From contig JAIUOW010000008.1 in assembly GCA_020161775.1 (NCBI GenBank), positions 62,001-126,000 on the forward strand: a stretch of 64,000 bases of DNA. Direction: 5' to 3'. The translations under genes and the position numbers were made by a program. Below the pieces are notes generated by a model that did no database searches, was not told the origin of the DNA, and worked only from the letters and a program-made list of their open reading frames with translations. Below are positions 36,984 to 44,627 of the stretch, one piece after another (positions within the stretch are counted from its first letter, which is position 1; the number at the start of each line of letters is the position of its first letter). The stretch comes from Pseudomonadota bacterium. Its GTDB lineage: Bacteria > Pseudomonadota > Gammaproteobacteria > Burkholderiales > Burkholderiaceae_C.

Positions 36984-37403
36984 ATGTCCAACATCGACGA
37001 ACTCAAAAGCACAGGCCTGAAGGCCACGCTGCCGCGGCTGAAAATCCTCGACGTTTTCCAGAAGGGCGCCCAGCGCCACATGACAGCCGAGGATGTGTTC
37101 CGCGTGCTGCTGGTGGACCGCTCCGACATCGGCCTGGCCACCGTGTACCGGGTGCTCACGCAGTTTGAACAGGCCGGCATCCTCAGCCGCAGCCACTTTG
37201 AAAGCGGCAAGGCGGTCTACGAGCTGAACGAGGGCCAGCACCACGACCACCTGGTGTGCACGTCCTGCGGACGGGTGGAAGAGTTCTACGACGCCGAGAT
37301 CGAAAAGCGCCAGCAAATCGTCTCAAAGGCCAAGGGCTGGATCCTGCAGGACCACGCCATGTCCCTCTACGGCCTGTGCGCCAGCTGCTCCGCGAACAAA
37401 TAA
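36984..37403 (+). CDS. fur: Ferric uptake regulator
   Basis: A 139-residue iron-responsive repressor. The N-terminal winged helix includes [15 protein letters not shown] and [20 protein letters not shown]; the metal-binding hinge reads [16 protein letters not shown], and the C-terminal second Cys pair CASC binds structural zinc. Length is normal. It is divergent from bamE, as in other Burkholderiales, but the group II intron now intervenes. Confidence 0.96.
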   Translation: MSNIDELKSTGLKATLPRLKILDVFQKGAQRHMTAEDVFRVLLVDRSDIGLATVYRVLTQFEQAGILSRSHFESGKAVYELNEGQHHDHLVCTSCGRVEEFYDAEIEKRQQIVSKAKGWILQDHAMSLYGLCASCSANK

Positions 37404-37419
37404 CCCCATTTATTCCAGC

Positions 37420-37497
37420 GGCCACTGCGGAACCGGCTTCGCCGGGCCGCTAGTGGCGCCCCCTTGAGGGGGAGGCGCCGAAGGCGCCTCGGGGGTG
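37420..37497 (+). repeat. GC-rich palindromic repeat, family A copy 4
   Basis: About 78 bp, GCCACTGCGGAACCGGCTTC to GGCGCCGAAGGCGCCTCGG plus G-run. It lies between the convergent fur and hprK genes and abuts the hprK stop, as copy 1 abuts gshA. Confidence 0.85.
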
Positions 37498-38445
37498 TTA
37501 CCCATTCTCCATCGCCTTGCGGTGGCGCTCTACGAACTCCTGGTAGGTGTCCACGCCGCGCATCTGCAGGATGGTGTTGCGCACGGCGGCCTCGACCAGC
37601 ACGGCGATGTTGCGCCCGGCCACCACCTGGATCACCGCCTTGCGCACCGGAATGCCCAGCACGTCCTGGGTGAGCGGCTCATAGGGCAGGCGTTCGTACT
37701 CGCGCTCCAGCGTCTCGCGGCGCACCAGGTGCACGATGAGCTTCAGCCGCATCTTGCGGCGCACCGCCGTCTCCCCAAAAATCGCGCGGATGTCCAGCAG
37801 GCCGATGCCGCGCACTTCCAGCAGGTTCTGCAGCAGCTCAGGGCAACGGCCCTCGATGGTGGTCTGGTTGATGCGGTACAGGTCCACGGCGTCATCAGCC
37901 ACCAGGCCGTTGCCGCGTGAAATCAGCTCCAGCCCCAGCTCGCTTTTGCCCAAACCCGATTCGCCGGTGATCATCACGCCCAGGCCCAGGATGTCCATGA
38001 ACACGCCATGCATCGAGGTGCGGTCGGCGAAATGCTTGGACAGGTAGGCGCGCAGCACGTCGATCACGAAGGCTGACGACTCATGCGTCGCAAACATCGG
38101 GATCTGAGCGCGTTCGCACATCGAAATGAGCGCGTCAGGCGCGGTCTGGCCGTCGGCCAGGATCAGCACCGGCGGCTCCAGCGTCACGATGCGCGAAATG
38201 CGGCGTGCGCAGTCTTCCGGCGTGGCGTTGGTCAGGTAGGCGACTTCCCGCTCACCGAGGATCTGCACGCGGTAGGGATGGATGTAGTTGAGGTAACCGA
38301 CCAGATCGGCACCGGAGCGCGCTGCGCGGATGGCGACTTCATCAAACCGCCGCTCCGACGCGCCCAGGCCGGCAATCCATTCCCATCGAAGCTGCGCGCG
38401 ATGGTCCTCAAACAGGACATCGGCGCTGACGACGGTGGGTTTCAC
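37498..38445 (-). CDS. hprK: HPr kinase/phosphorylase
   Basis: A 315-residue enzyme that phosphorylates and dephosphorylates the phosphocarrier HPr on serine. The P-loop is [20 protein letters not shown], and the family signature [20 protein letters not shown] follows. The N-terminal substrate-like domain covers residues 1-130. It starts 16 nt after ptsN, the standard betaproteobacterial pairing. Confidence 0.96.
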   Translation of the reverse strand: MKPTVVSADVLFEDHRAQLRWEWIAGLGASERRFDEVAIRAARSGADLVGYLNYIHPYRVQILGEREVAYLTNATPEDCARRISRIVTLEPPVLILADGQTAPDALISMCERAQIPMFATHESSAFVIDVLRAYLSKHFADRTSMHGVFMDILGLGVMITGESGLGKSELGLELISRGNGLVADDAVDLYRINQTTIEGRCPELLQNLLEVRGIGLLDIRAIFGETAVRRKMRLKLIVHLVRRETLEREYERLPYEPLTQDVLGIPVRKAVIQVVAGRNIAVLVEAAVRNTILQMRGVDTYQEFVERHRKAMENG

Positions 38446-38461
38446 GAAGCAGTGGACCCGT

Positions 38462-38929
38462 TCAGGCGGGTTGCGCGGACTGCCAGGTGGCGATCATGCC
38501 GTGCAGCACAGTGGCGTCGGTGCTGGCCTTGATCTTTTCGCGCAACGCGGCGTCGCTGAGCAGTTCGGCAATTTCCGAGAGGATTTCAAGGTGCTTCTGC
38601 GTGGCGGCTTCGGGCACCAGCAGGAAGATCAGCAGGCCGACCGGCTGCTCGTCGGGGGCGTCAAAGCCTATCGGCTGGGCCAGCTGGAACACAGCGGCCA
38701 TGGGCGCCTTCAATCCCTTGATGCGGCCGTGCGGAATGGCCACGCCGTGCCCCAGGCCGGTGGAGCCCAGGCGCTCACGCGCAAACAGGCTGTCGGTGAT
38801 GAGGGCCCGGCTCAGGCCGTGCAGGTTTTCGAACAGCAGGCCCGCTTCTTCAAAAGCGCGCTTTTTGCTGGTGGCATCAACGCTCACCAATACCTGGGCG
38901 GCGGGCAGGATGGACGCAAGGCGGTTCAT
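38462..38929 (-). CDS. ptsN: PTS IIA-Ntr protein
   Basis: A 155-residue EIIA of the nitrogen phosphotransferase system, a regulator of K+ transport and stress in proteobacteria. The phosphorylated His is H67 in [10 protein letters not shown]. The ATG at 38929 starts [14 protein letters not shown]; the longer open frame is upstream non-coding sequence that contains the TTGTTGCACTGCA motif shared with kup (38961-38973). Confidence 0.95.
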   Translation of the reverse strand: MNRLASILPAAQVLVSVDATSKKRAFEEAGLLFENLHGLSRALITDSLFARERLGSTGLGHGVAIPHGRIKGLKAPMAAVFQLAQPIGFDAPDEQPVGLLIFLLVPEAATQKHLEILSEIAELLSDAALREKIKASTDATVLHGMIATWQSAQPA

Positions 38930-38960
38930 GGTCGGGTCACAGATTATGCACTCGCTACGG

Positions 38961-38973
38961 TGCAGTGCAACAA
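38961..38973 (-). promoter_or_regulatory. TTGTTGCACTGCA motif upstream of ptsN
   Basis: On the minus strand this 13-mer is identical to the left 13 bases of the kup palindrome (24319-24331). It lies 32 nt upstream of the ptsN start codon, within a likely promoter. Confidence 0.4.
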
Positions 38974-39011
38974 AATGTGTAACAGCCGCAGCCATGCGTT
39001 GCAGCAAGCAC

Positions 39012-39036
39012 AAAAAAGCCGCCTGGACGGCGGCTT
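39012..39036 (-). terminator. Intrinsic terminator after hpf
   Basis: On the minus strand, AAGCCGCC-GTCCA-GGCGGC followed by six T: a 6-bp G+C stem, five-base loop and T-run, 25 nt after the hpf stop codon. It separates hpf from the ptsN-hprK unit. Confidence 0.85.
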
Positions 39037-39060
39037 GGCTTGCGGTATGGCGCCCTGGGA

Positions 39061-39390
39061 TTACATCAGGCGCTTGACCGTGCTGTGGTGATGGTCCTGC
39101 ATGCGGTCCTTGTGGCGCACCACCTGGCGGTCCAGCTTGTCGACGAGTTCGTCCACAGCGGCGTAGAGGTCAGCGTGCGAGCTTTCTGCAAACAGGTCGC
39201 TGCCCTTCACGTGGATGTTGCATTCAGCGCGCTGCCTTCGTTCCTTTTCCTTCTGCTTTTCCACGGTGAGCAGGACCTTGATGTCCACGACCTGATCAAA
39301 GTGGCGGGTGATGCGATCGAGCTTGGTCTTGACGTAATTGTTCAATGCCGGGGTGACTTCGAGGTGATGACCGCTGATCGTCAAGTTCAT
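39061..39390 (-). CDS. hpf: Ribosome hibernation promoting factor
   Basis: A 109-residue short HPF/YfiA-type protein that dimerises or inactivates ribosomes in stationary phase. Start [20 protein letters not shown] and [20 protein letters not shown] are typical. AGGAGG lies 7 nt before the ATG at 39390. In many betaproteobacteria hpf follows rpoN; here rpoN is absent and an MFS gene is upstream. Confidence 0.94.
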   Translation of the reverse strand: MNLTISGHHLEVTPALNNYVKTKLDRITRHFDQVVDIKVLLTVEKQKEKERRQRAECNIHVKGSDLFAESSHADLYAAVDELVDKLDRQVVRHKDRMQDHHHSTVKRLM

Positions 39391-39480
39391 GTGTAGCCTC
39401 CTGTTGCTCACTTGGGTTGATACGGGCCACCCTGCAGCGGCTGGGCGGCCTGCGAACTTGGATTCCTTGAACGTCAAACC

Positions 39481-39509
39481 ACTATGCGCCCGGTGCCGCC
39501 CAAATGCAA
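39481..39509 (-). promoter_or_regulatory. Candidate sigma-70 promoter of hpf
   Basis: On the minus strand TTGCAT (39509-39504), 17 nt, CATAGT (39486-39481), giving a start about 85 nt upstream of the hpf ATG. A TGCACTGCA element lies just upstream (39524-39532). The match to consensus is 4 of 6 in each box. Confidence 0.35.
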
Positions 39510-39580
39510 TTGATTTCCGTCAATGCACTGCAGCAAAAATGAAACCCTTTGTGGCCACCCACCCAAGTGATTGAAAAGCC

Positions 39581-40840
39581 TCAGGTTTTCCCGCCAGCCG
39601 GGGGCGGAGGTACAGCGCCGTGAAGGGTCAATTTTCCCGCCAGCCACATGGTGACCAGCGATGCCAGCACGCCCACGCAGGCGGCCATCCAGTAGTTCTG
39701 CACCTGGCCCTGGGCGTCGCGGCTGATCAGCTGGCCGCCCACGAAGGCCGCCACGCCCATGCCCGCCGACTGCACCGACGCATTGAGCGTCATGAAGGTG
39801 CCACGCAGCGCAGGATTGGCCGCCGACGTGAGGATGGCCATGCCGGGAATCATCCGCCCGCTCAGGCACATGAACAGCAGCGTGGACACCGTGAAGACGA
39901 CCACCAGCGGCACCCGGCCCAGCAAGGTGATGGCCACCATGGGAAACGTCGCGGCGATGGCCAGCCGGCGAAACGTCTGCACCTTGCCCGCGCGGTCGGT
40001 CATGCGGCCGAACCAGCGCGCCGAAAACAGCGTCACGATGCCACCGCACAGATACACATAGGGCACCTGGTCGGCCCGCAGACCCGCGTTGGACTGCATG
40101 AAGATGGTGATGTAGGGGATGACGGTGAAGCCGGCAAACATCAGCATGCCCGAGAACAGGAAGGCCTTCTGGTGGTTGCGGTCGGCCAGCACCTGACGGA
40201 TGCCGCCCCAGGTGGACGGCCGCCCGGCGCGCACCAGGTGGGCGTCCAGCACGGGCAGCGTCAGCGCGGCAAACACCGCCAGGATGGCGCACAGCGCGGC
40301 AATGCCGAAAAACGGCGCATGCCAGTTCAGGTGCGCCGCCAGGAACAGGCCCAGCGGCACGCCCGCGACGGTGGACACGGAGAACGATGTCATGACGATG
40401 CCCATGGCGCGGCCGCGCCGCTCGAACGGGATCACGTCACCCACGATGGTCTGGCTCAGCGCGGACAGAACGCCGCCAAACACGCCCGCGGCAATGCGCG
40501 CGGCCATCAGCGCGCCGTAGCCTTGCGCCAGCCCGCAGGCCAGCGTGGCCAGCGCGAACAGCCCGTACAGCGTCAGCAGCAGGCGCTTGCGGCCAAAACG
40601 GTCGATGTAGGTGGAGGCGACCAGACCTGAGGCGCCCGCCGCCAGCGTGTAGGCCGACACCAGCAGGCCGAACTGCGCGTCGCTGATGCCGAACAGGGCC
40701 GTGAACTGCGGCCCCAGCGGCATCATGATCATGAAGTCCAGGATATGGGTGAACTGGATGCCCGCCAGCGTGAACAGCAGCCAGAGTTCACGCCGGCGCG
40801 ACAGGGTGCCGGACGCGCCGGCGGAGGATGGGGTTTGCAA
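39581..40840 (-). CDS. MFS transporter
   Basis: About 419 residues with 12 membrane segments, of the arabinose-efflux-like (AraJ/DHA1) type. Seen are LFTLAGIQFTHILDFMIMMP, the loop 2-3 motif DRFGRKRLLLTLYGLFALA and GDVIPFERRGRAMGIVMTSF. The substrate is unknown. The start is uncertain: no ATG occurs in the right place, so a TTG at 40840 is proposed; the open frame extends to 40975 but upstream residues are not conserved-looking. It is divergent from the DUF421 gene. Confidence 0.78.
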   Translation of the reverse strand: MQTPSSAGASGTLSRRRELWLLFTLAGIQFTHILDFMIMMPLGPQFTALFGISDAQFGLLVSAYTLAAGASGLVASTYIDRFGRKRLLLTLYGLFALATLACGLAQGYGALMAARIAAGVFGGVLSALSQTIVGDVIPFERRGRAMGIVMTSFSVSTVAGVPLGLFLAAHLNWHAPFFGIAALCAILAVFAALTLPVLDAHLVRAGRPSTWGGIRQVLADRNHQKAFLFSGMLMFAGFTVIPYITIFMQSNAGLRADQVPYVYLCGGIVTLFSARWFGRMTDRAGKVQTFRRLAIAATFPMVAITLLGRVPLVVVFTVSTLLFMCLSGRMIPGMAILTSAANPALRGTFMTLNASVQSAGMGVAAFVGGQLISRDAQGQVQNYWMAACVGVLASLVTMWLAGKLTLHGAVPPPPAGGKT

Positions 40841-40956
40841 GGGAAGGCCCTGGGGGCAGTGACACAAGTCCTTGAGTCTAAGCCGGGGCCACGGGCCGTG
40901 CTGCCGGCAGGGCTGTGGTTTATGCTGGCCGGGTTGCAGCACGCAGGCCGCCGCCC

Positions 40957-41445
40957 ATGCCCGACTTCGAATCACTGTTGCGCATCACCGTCAGCCCCGC
41001 CGAACTGGTCGTGCGCGGCACGCTGATGTACTGGTTCCTGTTCCTGCTGCTGCGGTTCGTGCTGCGTCGCGACGTGGGCTCCCTGGCCATGGCCGACGTC
41101 CTGCTGCTGGTCGTCATTTCCGACGCGTCGCAAAACGCCATGGCAGGCGGCTACCAGTCAGTGACGGACGGCGTGATCCTGGTCAGCACCATCGCCGCCT
41201 GGAATTACCTGCTGGACTGGTCCGCCTACCGCTGGCCGGCGGTGCGGCGCTTCGTGGAGCCGCGGCCGTTGCCACTGGTGCGCCATGGCCGCGTCCTGCG
41301 GGCCAACCTGCGGCGTGAACTGATCTCGCTGCCCGAGCTCATGGCCAAGCTGCGCGAGGCCGGCGTCGAATCGGTGGCGGACGTGAAACTGGCCGTCATG
41401 GAAAGTGACGGCGAAATCAGCGTGATCCGCAACGGCAAACCATGA
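40957..41445 (+). CDS. DUF421 (YetF-like) membrane protein
   Basis: A 162-residue protein with two or three N-terminal membrane segments (LVVRGTLMYWFLFLLLRFVL) and a small soluble domain: ADVLLLVVISDASQNAMAGG is the family signature, followed by LISLPELMAKLREAGVESVA. YetF/DUF421 proteins are of unknown function, often stress- or spore-linked. It overlaps the patatin gene by 4 nt (ATGA), so the two are coupled. Confidence 0.86.
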   Translation: MPDFESLLRITVSPAELVVRGTLMYWFLFLLLRFVLRRDVGSLAMADVLLLVVISDASQNAMAGGYQSVTDGVILVSTIAAWNYLLDWSAYRWPAVRRFVEPRPLPLVRHGRVLRANLRRELISLPELMAKLREAGVESVADVKLAVMESDGEISVIRNGKP

Positions 41446-42641
41446 GCCTGGCCACCATCGTGAACGCGGGGCTCACCCGGCCCGAACGGCCCCTGCATGC
41501 GCTGGTGCTCATGGGCGGCGGCGCGCGCACGGCCTACCAGGTGGGCGTGTTGCGGGCGCTGTCAGCCCTGCTCAAGCTGCACCCGGCGGCCGCCGCGCCG
41601 TTTCCGTTCCAGGTGCTGGTGGGCACATCGGCCGGGGCACTGAACGTGGCCTACCTGGCGGGCACGGCCACATCAGGGCTGGCGGCGTTTGACGAGTTGG
41701 GCCAGTTCTGGAGCCGGCTGCGCTCGCGCGACGTGTACGACCTGCGCGTGCCCGGCTGGGTGCGCATGAGCCGCTTCGTGGCCGCGCTGAACCTGTGGCG
41801 CAACATGCGTGGCCAGGGCGCCATCCTCAACAACATGCCGCTGGTGGACACGCTGCACCATGCCATCTCGCTGCCCGGCATCGAGGAGTCCCTGCGCACC
41901 CGGGCCATTGAAGCGGTGGCCGTCACGGCCTCCAGCTACAGCAGCGGCGTGCACTGGACGTTCTGCCACACCGCGCGCGATGCGCGGGCCCACGGCTGGG
42001 AACGCCCCGGGCGCCGCTCCGAGTTCCAGCCGCTGACCATCGAGCACCTGATGGCGTCCAGCGCCATTCCGTTCCTGTTTCCGGCCACGGCGCTGTGGGT
42101 GGACGGGCGGCGCGAATTTTTTGGCGACGGCTCCATGCGCCAGGTCTCGCCGCTGTCACCGGCCATGCACCTGGGCGCGCACAAGGTGCTGGTGGTGGGG
42201 GTAGGCCAGCCGCAGCGCTCGGTGTTCGGCGGCGCGGGCGGCACCCCCGAGCGCAGCCCCGGCATGGGCAGCATTGCCGGCCATGCGATGGCCAGCGTGT
42301 TCCACGACACGCTGCAGGCCGACGTGGAGCAGGCCCAGCGCGTAACGCGCACCCTGCAGCAGCTGCCGCGTGAGGTGGCCGCCGTGCTGCCCTACCGCAG
42401 CGTGGAGGTGCTGGCCATCCAGCCCTCGCAGTCGCTGGACGCGCTGGCCCAGGCGCATGTGGGCGAACTGCCCAGGTCCATCCGAAACGCCCTGGGCGGC
42501 CTGGGCGCCTTGCGCGGCGGCGGCGCGCTGGCCAGCTACCTGCTGTTTGAGCCCGGCTTTGTCCAGGCACTGGTCACGCTGGGTGAACAGGACGCCTTTG
42601 CGCGCAAGAGCGAGCTGTTGGCGTTTTTCGGCGGTGTCTGA
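41442..42641 (+). CDS. Patatin-like phospholipase
   Basis: A 399-residue acyl hydrolase. The oxyanion Gly-rich start is LHALVLMGGGARTAYQVGVL; the nucleophile Ser is in QVLVGTSAGALNVAYLAG (GTSAG), and the dyad Asp in FFGDGSMRQVSPLSPA. No signal peptide, so it is probably cytoplasmic or membrane-associated. Coupled to DUF421 upstream. Confidence 0.9.
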   Translation: MSLATIVNAGLTRPERPLHALVLMGGGARTAYQVGVLRALSALLKLHPAAAAPFPFQVLVGTSAGALNVAYLAGTATSGLAAFDELGQFWSRLRSRDVYDLRVPGWVRMSRFVAALNLWRNMRGQGAILNNMPLVDTLHHAISLPGIEESLRTRAIEAVAVTASSYSSGVHWTFCHTARDARAHGWERPGRRSEFQPLTIEHLMASSAIPFLFPATALWVDGRREFFGDGSMRQVSPLSPAMHLGAHKVLVVGVGQPQRSVFGGAGGTPERSPGMGSIAGHAMASVFHDTLQADVEQAQRVTRTLQQLPREVAAVLPYRSVEVLAIQPSQSLDALAQAHVGELPRSIRNALGGLGALRGGGALASYLLFEPGFVQALVTLGEQDAFARKSELLAFFGGV

Positions 42642-42808
42642 CGCATTGCGGATCGTGGCCCGGTGCCATAATCGCCCGGCTATCCAATCCGGAGAAACCA
42701 CCTTGGAAACCTGCCCCAGTCGGTAGCTTTCAACTCCCGCGTCTGCAGTGGGGGCTGAAAGCGCAACCCCCATTCCCACAGACACAAACACACCCACGGG
42801 AGTGAGCC
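42642..42808 (+). promoter_or_regulatory. Structured leader upstream of corA
   Basis: 167 nt between the patatin gene and corA. A likely -10 (CATAAT, 42667-42672) gives a leader of about 130 nt. It contains a strong hairpin: GCTTTCA (42726-42732), CTCCC, a 12-nt loop, GGGGG, TGAAAGC (42756-42762). The downstream CCCCCATTCCCAC could pair instead with the GTGGGGG strand, so two exclusive folds are possible. This suggests an RNA switch for the Mg2+ transporter, but I recognise no known riboswitch. Confidence 0.4.
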
Positions 42809-43804
42809 ATGCTCAACATCTTCACACTCGCCAACGGCCGGCTCTTCCAGGAAGAGATCGAGTCGCTTGAGGAGCTTTCACGGTTCCGGCCGATCTGGGT
42901 GGATCTGGAGTCCCCGACGCTGGAAGAAAAGCGCTGGGTCAAGCAGTACTACGGCCTGTCCATCCCCGAGGATGCGATGGACGAGGACATCGAGGAGTCC
43001 GCCCGCTTCTATGAGGAAGACAACGGCGAGCTGCACATCCGCAGTGACTTCCTGATCGCAGACGACCAGGAGCCGCGCACGGTGCGCGTGGCATTCATCC
43101 TGAACCAGCACAACACCGAACTCAAGAGCCGCGGCGTGCTGTTTTCCATCCACGACGAGGACGTGCCCGTATTCCGGCTGCTGCGCCTGCGCGCGCGGCG
43201 CGCGCCGGGGCTGATCGAGGACGCCAAGGAAGTTCTGCTCAAGCTGTTTGACGCCGACGCGGAATACTCCGCCGACACGCTGGAAGGCATCTACGACGAG
43301 CTTGAGAAGGTCAGCAAGCAGGTGCTGTCGGGCGACGTGACCGACGAGCTGGCCAGCGAAGTGCTGGGCGCCATCGCGCGGCAGGAGGACCTGAACGGCC
43401 GCATCCGGCGCAACGTCATGGACACACGCCGCGCCGTGAGCTTCATGATGCGCAGCCGCATGCTCACGGCCGAGCAGTTCGAGGAGGCCCGCCAGATCCT
43501 GCGCGACATCGAGTCGCTGGACAACCACACGGCCTTCCTGTTTGACAAGATCAACTTCCTGATGGACGCCACGGTCGGCTTCATCAACATCAACCAGAAC
43601 AAGATCATCAAGATCTTCTCGGTGGCCAGCGTGGCGCTGCTGCCGCCCACGCTGATTGCCAGCCTCTACGGCATGAACATGGCGAAATTCCCGGAACTGG
43701 AATTGCTGGGCGCCGCGGGCTATCCGTATGTGCTGCTGCTGATGATCGCCAGCGCCTTGGTGCCCATGTGGTACTTCCGCAAAAAAGGCTGGCTCAAGAA
43801 GTAG
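42809..43804 (+). CDS. corA: Magnesium/cobalt transporter CorA
   Basis: A 331-residue divalent-cation channel of the inner membrane. The C-terminal GMN motif is YGMNMAKFPE between two membrane helices (VASVALLPPTLIASLYG and YVLLLMIASALVPMWYF), and the acidic N-terminal domain holds the metal sensor. Length is typical. GGGAGTG precedes the ATG. Its last 11 nt overlap the 3' end of the nucleosidase gene on the other strand. Confidence 0.95.
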   Translation: MLNIFTLANGRLFQEEIESLEELSRFRPIWVDLESPTLEEKRWVKQYYGLSIPEDAMDEDIEESARFYEEDNGELHIRSDFLIADDQEPRTVRVAFILNQHNTELKSRGVLFSIHDEDVPVFRLLRLRARRAPGLIEDAKEVLLKLFDADAEYSADTLEGIYDELEKVSKQVLSGDVTDELASEVLGAIARQEDLNGRIRRNVMDTRRAVSFMMRSRMLTAEQFEEARQILRDIESLDNHTAFLFDKINFLMDATVGFININQNKIIKIFSVASVALLPPTLIASLYGMNMAKFPELELLGAAGYPYVLLLMIASALVPMWYFRKKGWLKK

Positions 43805-44495
43805 CCCGCAGGAATTCGGCGACGATGGCCGCGCTGTGTGCGCTGGCAACATCCTGCACGAACTTCGTGAAATCACCATGCGCCGCGTCGTCGGCACGGT
43901 CGGACACGGTGCGCACGGCGGCGAACGGCACGCCGTAGTCGCGGCAGACCTGGGCGATGGCGGCGCCTTCCATCTCGACCGCCAGCGCGTCGGGCAGCGC
44001 GGCCTGCAGGGCGCGGGCCTCCGCTGTGGTGGACACGAAGCGGTCGCCGCTGATGACCAGGCCGCGATGCACCGGCACGCCGGGCAGCGCACGCGCAGCG
44101 GCAGCGGCCAGCCGCTGCGTCAGCGTGACATCGGACTCAAAGCGGCTGGTGCCGTAAAGCGGAACCTCGTACTTCGGGAAGATCGGCGATGCGTCCAGGT
44201 CGTGCTGCAAAAAGCTGTCCGCCACCACCACATCCCCCACATTGACGCCCGGCCTCAGGCCGCCCGCCACGCCGGTGAAGACAATTTCGCGCACTGCGAA
44301 GCGTTCGATGAGCGCAGTGGCCGTCGTGGCCGCCGCCACCTTGCCGATGCGCGACAGCACGGCAATCACCTCATGACCGTGCAGATGGCCGCGCCAGAAT
44401 TCGCGCCCGCCGGCCAGTTGCCTGCGCTCGTCGGGCATCAAGGCCAGGACGGCTGCAAGCTCCTCATGCATGGCGCTGACGACGGCAATGGTCAT
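43794..44495 (-). CDS. mtnN: 5'-methylthioadenosine/S-adenosylhomocysteine nucleosidase
   Basis: A 233-residue purine nucleosidase that recycles methylthioadenosine and S-adenosylhomocysteine. Start MTIAVVSAMHEELAAVLAL, VFTGVAGGLRPGVNVGDVVV, the substrate Glu region AVEMEGAAIAQVC and the catalytic Asp in RTVSDRADD are all present. The ATG at 44495 is chosen over a longer frame that reads into the upstream repeat. Confidence 0.92.
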   Translation of the reverse strand: MTIAVVSAMHEELAAVLALMPDERRQLAGGREFWRGHLHGHEVIAVLSRIGKVAAATTATALIERFAVREIVFTGVAGGLRPGVNVGDVVVADSFLQHDLDASPIFPKYEVPLYGTSRFESDVTLTQRLAAAAARALPGVPVHRGLVISGDRFVSTTAEARALQAALPDALAVEMEGAAIAQVCRDYGVPFAAVRTVSDRADDAAHGDFTKFVQDVASAHSAAIVAEFLRATS

Positions 44496-44503
44496 GGCTG
44501 CTC

Positions 44504-44599
44504 TGTCATGCCGGGCTTGACGAGCCTGCCCCGGACTGCGATCCGGGGGCATCCATGGTGGCGCGCCGCAATGGATCCCGGATCAAGTCCGGGATGACA
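44504..44599. repeat. 96-bp inverted-repeat element
   Basis: Ends TGTCATGCCGGGCTTGA and TCAAGTCCGGGATGACA are inverted repeats matching at 15 of 17 positions. Internal sequence has further dyads (CCCCGGACTGCGATCCGGGG). It resembles the small palindromic elements with GGATCCCGGATCAAGTCCGG found in many proteobacteria. It sits between mtnN and fadD, both on the minus strand. Confidence 0.75.
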
Positions 44600-44627
44600 T
44601 CCTTGGATGGCCAGGATGACAGCTTTC

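Noticed and set aside
39391-39580. rpoN or part of it upstream of hpf
   Set aside because: The usual rpoN-hpf order was looked for, but these 190 nt are non-coding and are followed by an MFS transporter on the same strand.
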